Shown here: in pieces, positions 56,439 to 64,000 of the stretch | Layout of the letters: each line of letters starts with the position of its first letter | How positions within the stretch are numbered: position 1 is the first letter of the stretch | The notes under the pieces: model-generated | Told to the model about the DNA's origin: nothing | Databases searched by the model: none | What the model saw: the letters and a program-made list of their open reading frames with translations, nothing else | NCBI GenBank assembly: GCA_015680685.1 | Contig: MNCI01004886.1 | Location: 106,600 to 170,599 of the forward strand | Direction of reading: 5' to 3' | Length of the DNA: 64,000 bases | DNA from: Gnetum montanum | Lineage: Eukaryota; Streptophyta; Gnetopsida; Gnetales; Gnetaceae | Program-made: the position numbers and the translations under genes

Positions 56439-56854
56439 ATGCAATCACACAAATAATCCTAGATTAATTTTTTTGATTTAATCTCTTAGGTTTGGATATC
56501 TTTCAATCACTTTTCATGTTAAGTTTTATGAAAGATTTGACTATTATGTTTTTCTAGTGATTTCAATTACATGATAATATTTTATTATTATTCTATTTTA
56601 ACTTCAAAGATGGTTGTTAGTATTAATTCCTTTGACCATTATTTTAATGTCTAATTTGTAGGATGTTAGAAAAATTATCGACAAAGCCTAGGATTGATGC
56701 CCCCATGACGTAAAGCATATCTCAAAAAGCTTGGGAATAAAAAAAAGGTTGAATTAGATATGTTGTGAGGAAGTTATGACTTTTGGAAGGCTTTGGCCTC
56801 TAAAAATTTGCAAAAATTACCTTTGCATGTAAAGAAAAATGTGAAATATGGGCT

Positions 56855-56955
56855 AAGTTTTGTGCATATATATAGCATTTTTATGCCTCATTGATGGAGA
56901 TGCGTTGACATATTGGGTTGCATTAACAAGAATGCATCAACATGGCTATTCACAC
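56855..56955 (-). promoter_or_regulatory. Internal promoter-like region of element I
   Basis: The minus strand reads ATGTTGATGCATTCTTGTTAA, then TGTCAACGCATC, CATCAATGAGGC and CTATATATATGC (about 56863-56876). These are GTTGA/GTTAA/GTCAAC words next to a TATA box, upstream of ORF2 at the same place as in F and D. The words match F-type LTRs rather than the GATATC type. Confidence 0.5.
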
Positions 56956-58439
56956 CAAATTCTTCAAGTAAAAAAAAAAGGAATTTTTTGAAAGTTTTGA
57001 CATGAAACAAGAGCCAAATGAAAGACAAAAAGCTTGTAAAACAAAGGAAACAACAACTCAACAAGTCATTGCACATGAATTGGACTGAATTGGGCATTTG
57101 GGATGTTGAAATAGGATATTTTTCTAAAATAAAATAAGCACAATATTGGACAATGTAGGTTACCAAGATTAGTATAATTAAATAGACGCTCGTGGTCATG
57201 GGGTTTAAATTAAGTGGACTAAGAGCTATGCAAGTGGATCCTCCCCAAATAGGTTGATGTCTAAAGATGCCCTTGCATAACCATATTACAAGGATTCTAT
57301 AGGCATCTTGGATTTCAAATGGTAATCCAAGTTAAACATCATACCCTTACTATCAATTGTCTTAGAATCATGCAATCTACAAATTGAAAAATAATCAGAC
57401 AACCATGGTATCAAGTAGTAAGGTGAGAGAATGAAGTGTTACAATTGGTCTAGAGAGAAATCAAGCGATGAGAACCTAGATCATAGCTACAGAAGATTTG
57501 TATGTAGTGCATGACTAAGTTGATCTGTATGTTAAATAGTTTAGGTTCCAAACCAAGTTCATACCATTAGTAGTGGTATCACATTGTCATCCTTCTTCTT
57601 TCTTACCAACATGAGACTGTAATCACCACTATGAATGATCATCACTCTAGGAGGAAAAGAAAAAAGAAGGAAAGAAATAATTAGAGATGTTAAGGAAGGA
57701 ATTTGGACCTTGGTTAAAGGGATGCCTTCAGATTGGATAACATGTCTTTTTATCCTCATGACTAGTGCTTGTATCCCAAGAGATCTTTAGAGGTATGTTT
57801 TTATTTCTATTTTGTTTTTGGAAGAAAATCGCATATTACAAATATATACTTTCTTTTTAGACTACTAAAGGAGTGATGATACATTCCATGGGGAGTCATA
57901 AGTCTTATGAAGAGAGTTAAGAATAGAACTCAATAAATCTTCTTGAGATCACATCCTTTCCAATTCTCAGTTGGCCCTTTCCCTATTTGTTAGGTAACGA
58001 GATCACAAGTTACTTTTAGTTTTAGTGTGAAAGAACCATAGCGCTACCATTATACAAATCTCACTTTGACATAGATGGAATATGTGGATCTTGTGAGCTT
58101 ACTACTTAGTACCACTATAGAACTAACAACTCATTAGTATAACATGATCTAAAATCAAAGTTGACATGTATATATAAATGATAATCTTGATAATTACATT
58201 TAGTAATCATTGAAATTTGTAATAGCAATAAAAAAAATTAGGCATTGTAAGAAAGGAAAAGAAAAAGGCACGAATGACAATGAGGTAAAGTAAAGTAAGA
58301 GTAAAAAGTATATAAGAAAATCAAAAGATAAAGAAAATGAGAAATGTATAAAAAATGATGTAAAATGAAAAAAATAGAAATAAAACTTCCATCCTCTTCA
58401 AGGTGTCAAGGTAAATGATCTTCTCCCCCATAACTAAGT
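56956..58439 (-). other. Spacer of element I with the conserved non-coding block
   Basis: The conserved block is at about 57231-57292 (plus strand CAAGTGGATCCTCCCCAAAT ... GCCCTTGCATAACC). The rest is colinear in part with F (28400-28850) and D spacers. No coding region is recognised. A purine tract (minus strand TTAGTTATGGGGGAG) is at about 58422-58437. Confidence 0.55.
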
Positions 58440-58782
58440 TGGAAGGAGGAGATTCTAAAAATGTAGTGAGCTTAACATTGTGTTGAGGTTTGTGGTCGTT
58501 GTTGGTTGCTCAAAAATCTTTATAGGATTTTAATTGTTGGATGTTGACCAACATGTACTTTTGAGGGCTTGTTAGATCATAGATTATCATAGACCTAGAA
58601 GGAAAAGTTGAATGCATAATGTATGGTCCTTCTCACAGTGTCTAGAACTTAGTTCATTGAGGCACATACATGGGATTCTAATAGAGAATCTTGTCTCCTA
58701 GTTGAAGTGCAACTTTCCTAATTCGAGCATCATGTCATTATTTGTGGTATGCCTTTTACACTTCGTTCATCATCAAGGCTAT
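58440..58782 (-). pseudogene. Integrase C-terminal fragment of element I
   Basis: Minus-strand sequence aligns with the F segment at 29190-29500: words for a beta-rich C-terminal region and a SNKPSKVHVGQHPTIK-like phrase equivalent to SNPKKHMLVNIQQLK in F. Broken by stops, and cut at 58782 by insertion of element E. Confidence 0.55.
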
Positions 58783-59872
58783 TCATGAGTGGCGAGGTGC
58801 CCCTACACTCAACCATATGAAACGAGCGTAGCACGCACGATCTGGTCGAACTCCGCAGACTAAATGCCTAAACGCCACAAGGAACGCTTCGGGTTAATCG
58901 TTCATTGTCTTCCCAGGCTTGCTTGTATGTGTCACGGTTTATGGTTAAGCAAGTCTGAGGTATATGATTTTTTTGGTATTTTTAAGTTTATCTCCTATGC
59001 TATCAGGGAAAGGGTTGAGAAACTAACTAACTCTAACTAATGTCCTAAGTCTAAATTAACTAGCGTCAGCATCCGTTCCCACTTACCGTACACACCTTGA
59101 ACCATGCCACTGTGGCTACCAAACGCTAATCGTTACTGGGATCACCACACGTAACGCACGTGCTCGAAGTGGTCGTACTAAGGCACCTATTTAGCCTAAG
59201 TGTGATAAGCAGCCGATTCCTTGGCTAGCCGTACACACCCGTGCGTGCTCGTAGCCAAGTCGTACTTATCACACGTTCTAGCCTAGCGATGAGTAGCCGA
59301 TTCCTTGACCAGCCGTACACATTGGACTACCACTGGGATTACCAAGTGCAGATCCTGGAATACGCTACTGGGTTACCAAGCAGTCCAATGCTCATAATCA
59401 AGTCGTACTCATGCGTTGCAACGAGCAGCCGATACCTTGACTGGCCGTACGCATCCGTAGATGCTCATAATCAAGTCGTACTCGTACGCACTAGGAAAGC
59501 AATAAATAACAACAAAATAAAACCATGTATTGCAAGGTTTATCCAATCAAGTTCATCTTTATTGCCGTACACAACTTGTGTTTAGGTTACAAAGTTGCTC
59601 GAATAAAGAGCCGTTCACTCTAGGACTCCTACTGCAGGCACATGGGAAATTAATCTAACTTTGGAGTGTTCAAACTGCCAAAGCTTCGCTACTTCTAGCC
59701 AGGATTGGGAAATGAAGGAAGTGTCGCCTCTTATTTATAGATATGGCGGCAGACCGTGATATTGCAGGGAAGGACGCGATATCGTGTATGCGATATCGCA
59801 GGGGATGCGATATCGACGCGACCGCGATATCGTGTACACGATATCGCAGCTTGTGCATATCGCGTCTCATCA
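58783..59872 (-). repeat. 3' LTR of element E, enlarged by internal duplication
   Basis: 1,090 bp, the longest LTR here. The left end reads TCATGAGTGG (TGATGAGTGG with one substitution) and the right end CTCATCA. The region 59190-59500 contains repeated variants of CAGCCGATTCCTTGACCAGC ending CGTACACA, and of AAGTCGTACTTATCAC, a partial internal duplication. U3 carries about seven GATAT words (59755-59865) and TATA (minus strand CTATAAATAAGAGG, about 59727-59742). Confidence 0.88.
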
Positions 59873-61867
59873 TACCCCCATGACTGAATGAAAACTCGTC
59901 CTCGAGTTCCTTACAATGATATCAGGTAGGTATGGGATTATTGAGGGGAATGGAACTAATGGAATGACATGTGAACGGTTCATTATTACAAGACTTAACA
60001 AGACTGGTGTTCATCACGACAAGGGTGAACACCTTATTACAATGACATCAGGTCACATTTGGCAACTGAGAGAAAAGAGGAGAGAGGATAGCAGAGAAGA
60101 AGAGAGAAGAGTCTTGTTGCTGCCAACGCCTATATTGCGCCTTCCGTTGTCCATCCGTAAGCACATTATCCATTCTACTCCTTGCATAGCTGCTTTTGTG
60201 CTGCTCCATTCCAAGTGTTTGCTCCAGATCCATTCCGTTGTTGTATGATTGCCATCTGCACACACAACACAATCATATATTAGCAAGGGTAATTGAATCA
60301 TTAAGTAAATAATACCTTGCTTCGGTTTAGGTTCATTGGCTAGGTTGTGGTATGGCTGATATGGATCTGGGAAAATGTAGATGATGACTACCGAAGGTGT
60401 AGGGGTTAAGGAGAAAAACGAAAAAATCCGGGGCTTAGGAGAAAAATCAAAAAAGCAGGCCCCGTACCCCCATGACTAATTGCGAACCTCCGGTAGCGTT
60501 AGAATGGAGAAAGAAAAGGAGTAAGAAAGATAGGTAAAAAGGGACAACTATGGCATCAGTGAAATGGATGTCAAGATGGAAATGAACAAAAATAAAATTA
60601 ATTGCAAAATGTTAAGGAAAAGAAGTTAACTAATGTTCCAAATAGGAATGTCAGTGGGTCCTCCCCAAAGCAGGCTCATGCCCTTAATGCCCTGACAATC
60701 CCACATTCAAAGAGTCCGTAGGCTCTGGGAATGTCCTTTGGAACAAGAGTTAAAGTCTTAACCGTAAGAATTTACCGAAAAGAACACAATACATCAACCA
60801 AAATATATACACGAATGATACAACCGGCAATGAGGTGAATAGTGGAGAGAAGGGTGGAGAGAAGGGAAGTGGAATGGAATCCCAAGAACAAGGTGGTGTA
60901 CAGCCCCTTGTGTGTTTTATGATTAATGTGACTTGGCGAATCTCATTCCAACTCTGGCTCAAACCAACCACTTCCAGTGACTTCGCATCAATGCATTTGG
61001 TTAAACCATCCACTTGGATAACAAGGATGCATCTTCAAAGAGCCACCACCATTCCGACGAAACAACGGAGAGAATGGAAGGCGAGAAGGCCTTAGTTAGA
61101 GGGAACACTTTGGTTCCATAACCAGTGCTTGCAACCCAAATTTTATTTCATCTAAGGGGTGTGCTTTGAATCCTCACTTTGGTGTTTTTTGTTTTTTTTT
61201 GTGTTTTGCGTTTTTATGCGTGGGGACCACACCATGCAAAGACTTCTTATTTTTATTGTCTCAGCTTCCGAAGAATGGGTGACATCGGAACAGTAAGAAA
61301 ACTCAAGAAGAAAACATCCAAGCACCCAAAAGAATGATCAACACAAAAGCATCAAATTCCTTTGAAGTCACACCCTTTGCAATCCTTGAGTCCTTCCTTA
61401 GTTGGAGAAATACCTAGTCACCGGTTCATTAAAGTTCTTAGTGGAAGGGAACTGTACACTTCCAAGCCAAGAGAAACCATAGACTCTGCTGGATGGATAG
61501 ATGAAGTGATCTCATTGCCTGCCATATCAAAAGAACATTCCTTAGTATCAACATCGTAACTTAAAGGTAAAAACCAAACATTAGCAATCAATATGAAAAC
61601 AGTTCATCCCATCGGGCTGAACACTTATTGGGTGACGAACTTACAGGGTGGATACACACACACACACACACACACAAAATAGAAAAGTATAACGATGGTG
61701 TAAAACAAAAAGATCAAAAGTTAAAGAAAGTTGTAAAACAAAAATTTAAAAAGTTAAAGAAATTTGTAAAACAAAAATTAGAAAAGTTAAAGAAAGTGGT
61801 AAAAAAAACGTGTAAAACAAAAACGTTGTAAAACAAAAACTGAAAAAGAACTGAGGGCCCAATAGGA
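59873..61867 (-). other. 3' non-coding region of element E
   Basis: Polypurine tract at 59873-59886 (minus strand CAGTCATGGGGGTA), an internal copy at about 60466-60480 (TTAGTCATGGGGGTA), and the conserved block at 60652-60712 (plus strand GTGGGTCCTCCCCAAAGCAG). Also a (CA)n microsatellite at 61654-61676 and a run of about 33-bp AAAGTTAAAGAAAGTTGTAA repeats (61712-61830) just after the protease stop. No RT or integrase sequence. Confidence 0.7.
61654..61676. repeat. (CA)n microsatellite
   Basis: A perfect dinucleotide repeat of about 11 units inside the non-coding region of element E. Confidence 0.95.
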
Positions 61868-64000
61868 TTAGCATAAGTGGCCATCTCCCCCATGATTGAG
61901 TTGTAAGGGAGAGGTCCGAAGTAATGAGCATATGTTTGAATTTCGTAGAAGTGCCCAACTTCTCCCAATTGATGATCTTAGATTCAGGGGAGGAAGTTGG
62001 CGACGCTCATGTTCCAATGTGTATATGCTTTCAGTGTTAGCATGAGTTTCCTCAGTTCGTTCCATGCATATTTTTCTGCTCCTACGAGTAGCTATCAACC
62101 ACGGGGTGTCTACTACTTCTTGTGTGGTTGCTACATACAGGCATCTTTGTTGCATAGTTTCTTGGGCACACCTGTTACATGGAGACATTTCCTCCATGTC
62201 ATCACCCGATGAATCACTGTATGTGATGCATGGAACTATCCTCTTCTCAATCTTTTCACATATGTTTATCTTAGAGATTTCCAAGGAAAGATCGCGGATC
62301 CTAAGGCATGCGTCTACTGTGCTTAGCCATGCCCTTCCCATTATAATTGGGAAGTCCCCTTCGTTGTTGTTAACATCGATCACTAGAAAGTCAGTTGGAT
62401 AGGACCAACCACATACAGTGGTAATAACATCCTCCACCAATCCTAAGGGAATGGTGATGGGCTGGTCCGCCAACTCTAGTTGGATATTGCTCTTCTTAAG
62501 TTGTGGTAGGTTCCAGGCGTGATACATCTTTCACGAAATTAAGTTGACTCCGGAACCTGAGTCAAGAAGAGCTCGATGTGATGCATTTTCAGCGATCTGC
62601 AAATAAATAAAGGGACTCCCAGGGTCAGTTAGTTTCCTAGGAAGGTGGCCTACCTTGGTCCAGTCAGTTACGGTATGTGTTAGCATAACCATATGCGTTA
62701 CACTCCTTTGGACTGAAGGGTGCTCCGAAGTGTTAGATGGTGGAGGCATGTACATGGCCTCAACCACTTGTTGTTGCGAGAGTTTGTCTGGGCTTTTGGT
62801 TCTGAAGTAAGGTCTTCTCTTTTTATAGTTGTCAGAACCATCAATAGGTTGGATATTTACACCTCTCACAGCGTGACGTTGCTACGGTTGAGGAAGAAGT
62901 TCCCCTTGCATTGTTGGAGCATGAGGTGTTACGGGAACTACTTGAGGTAGAAGAGGTGCAATTGGATTAGGAGGATGGTGTGGATATGGAGTGTCTCCCG
63001 GAGGAGAAGGAGTCCTTCTGAAGTACTCTCGAGCTTGGTAGTGACGGTTGGGGGTTGCATGACCCATAGAGTCACTTGGAGAAATCGGCTGCTGCACATA
63101 ATATCCATAAGGATCGGGCTGCCGGTAGGGGTACTGCTGTTTTGGCAATGGCATCCCCCATGACTGTGGGTATTGCCATTGCTGATGCTGTCCGATGGGC
63201 TAAGGTGGAGTTCCACTTGGGTAATACGTTAGTGGTTGGTGGAACTGCCTTGGGTTAACTTGTGGATAAGGTAACCTTCAGGGTGTTTACCATTGATTGA
63301 GTCTTGGATTTAGTGCATACAGCCTAGACTCTTGCAGATGTGAGATAATAGGACAACATCCCTTAGGATGGTCATAGTAGCAGACCTCACATCCACTATC
63401 ATTGTCTAAATCAGAATTTACAGCCACATCGGAGTTAGGAATTTTTCCCTTATCCTTGTTATGTGCAGGGCTTAAGTTTCTCCGCTTGGTTTTTCCTTTG
63501 TCACTACCTTGCTCTACCTTAGACTCTTCTACGATTTTTAAGACTATTTCTATTAGTGAGTCTAAGGAATCCCACATTTGTTCTACCTTAGCCGATACCT
63601 CGGTTGTTAACTTTTGGATCGGCACAATTTTCCAGTTCACCAACTCTTCGAGTCGTGACTCATCCTCCTCATCACAGAATTTCACTCCCTTCTTGCGAAG
63701 GGAGGGATCGCAGTTGTATTCTTCTGCACTTTCTCTCTTCCGTAGCTCACCTTCTTCTTGCGCTACTTGTTCCAACAAGCTTTTAACTTCATGGGCTCTT
63801 AGTTGGAAGAGTCTCCCTTGGGTGTAAGTCCCAAGATTTCTTCTCGTTTCACTTCTTAGCCCATCCACGATATGGCAAAGTTAATCTCGCTTAGCATACC
63901 CATGGCCCAGGCAACGATGTAGCAGTGTATAGTAACAGGCCATGGCAGCATCCAAGGGTTCATAAGCACCTTGTTTCCAGCCTTGGATCTGCTTACGCAA
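61868..64000 (-). pseudogene. gag-protease of element E (one continuous frame with nonsense codons; 5' end outside window)
   Basis: A single frame can be followed from the window edge to the stop at 61868, about 710 codons, broken only by stops. Order: end of capsid core (LHRCLGHGY), Glu/Lys-rich region (EQVAQEEGELRKRESAEEY), and zinc knuckle CEVCYYDHPKGCCP (C-x2-C-x3-H-x3-C, about 63350-63393). Then a Pro/Tyr/Gln-rich region with QSWG, HTVTDWTKVGHLPRK, and the retropepsin motif ALLDSGSGVNLIS with catalytic Asp present (about 62534-62572). It ends with GDFPIIMGRAWLSTVD and DGHLC-stop. Stops at about 63886, 63287, 63278, 62882 and 62531 each fit one C-to-T change in a Gln or Arg codon. The protease would mature Gag; here it is dead by nonsense mutation. 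Confidence 0.85.

Larger units (their letters stand above)
55450..58782 (-). mobile_element. Element I: fragment of a pol-bearing Athila-like element (integrase end to ORF2 start)
   Basis: Minus-strand order: the end of integrase (58782 to about 58440), a spacer with a conserved block and internal promoter-like region, and the N-terminal part of ORF2 (56438 to about 55480). Its layout matches element F, so it derives from a pol-bearing copy. The right side is cut by the LTR of element E. The left end stops inside ORF2; no LTR of its own is in the window. Confidence 0.72.
58783..64000 (-). mobile_element. Element E: non-autonomous LTR retrotransposon (gag-protease type), runs off the window
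   Basis: 3' LTR (58783-59872), polypurine tract, about 2 kb of non-coding sequence, then gag-protease (61868 to the window edge). The element is inserted in element I. Its layout matches B: no RT, integrase or ORF2 between the protease stop and the LTR. The other LTR lies outside, so the target duplication cannot be checked (candidate GCTAT at 58778-58782). Confidence 0.85.

Noticed and set aside
58778-58782. GCTAT as the proven target duplication of element E
   Set aside because: The other end of E lies outside the window, so the duplication cannot be confirmed.

Overview
This is plant nuclear DNA from a large, transposon-rich genome. The evidence is an intronless AP2/ERF transcription factor gene, Ty3/gypsy elements with the hallmarks of the Athila lineage, and a decayed NFD4/nodulin-like transporter gene. 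I cannot place the species further from sequence alone. The only intact host gene I can support is the ERF repressor at 1733-2338 (minus strand), which sits in a GC-rich stretch of about 4 kb with several simple repeats. From about 4 kb onward the window is mostly nested LTR retrotransposons of one extended family, plus a short host-like island at about 52.1-55.4 kb.

The family is recognised by LTRs of roughly 800-1,090 bp that begin TGATGAG and end CTCATCA, 5-bp target-site duplications (TSDs), a primer-binding site matching the 3' end of tRNA-Asp, a polypurine tract around CAGTCATGGGGG just before the 3' LTR, and a Gag with an unusual zinc knuckle (CX2CX3HX3-4C). Layout: element A (5910-12751, minus, TSD ATATA) carries a nested solo LTR (9465-10292, TSD CTTAT). 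Element B (13808-22016, plus, TSD ATAGG) carries an unrelated solo LTR (17335-18857). A solo LTR follows at 22165-23006 (TSD GTATA). Element F (23128 to about 34059, minus) is a decayed gag-pol element joined in tandem to a fragment of element G (34060 to about 36575, minus). Element H (37243-51420, plus, TSD GCTAG) has element D (43124-51233, plus, TSD ATACA) inserted in its 3' LTR. Element I (about 55450-58782, minus) is a fragment cut by element E (58783 to beyond the window, minus).

The copies fall into three coding types. F (and probably I) is pol-bearing: gag, protease, RT, RNase H, integrase, then a further ORF ('ORF2') after pol. A, H and D keep gag plus ORF2 but have no pol. B and E keep gag plus protease but show neither RT/integrase nor ORF2. 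ORF2 carries motifs of the family annotated as 'putative plant transposon protein', plus long coiled coils. Non-autonomous copies would need enzymes supplied in trans; the one pol copy here has lost all three integrase acidic residues.

The most interesting signal is regulatory. The LTR promoter has variable arrays of short palindromes (GCGATATCGC type, or GTTAAC/GTTGAC type in F) just upstream of TATA. A second TATA region with the same subfamily-specific words lies inside the elements, upstream of ORF2. This suggests an internal promoter that has evolved in step with the LTR. All similarity statements were read by eye; no database search or alignment program was used.
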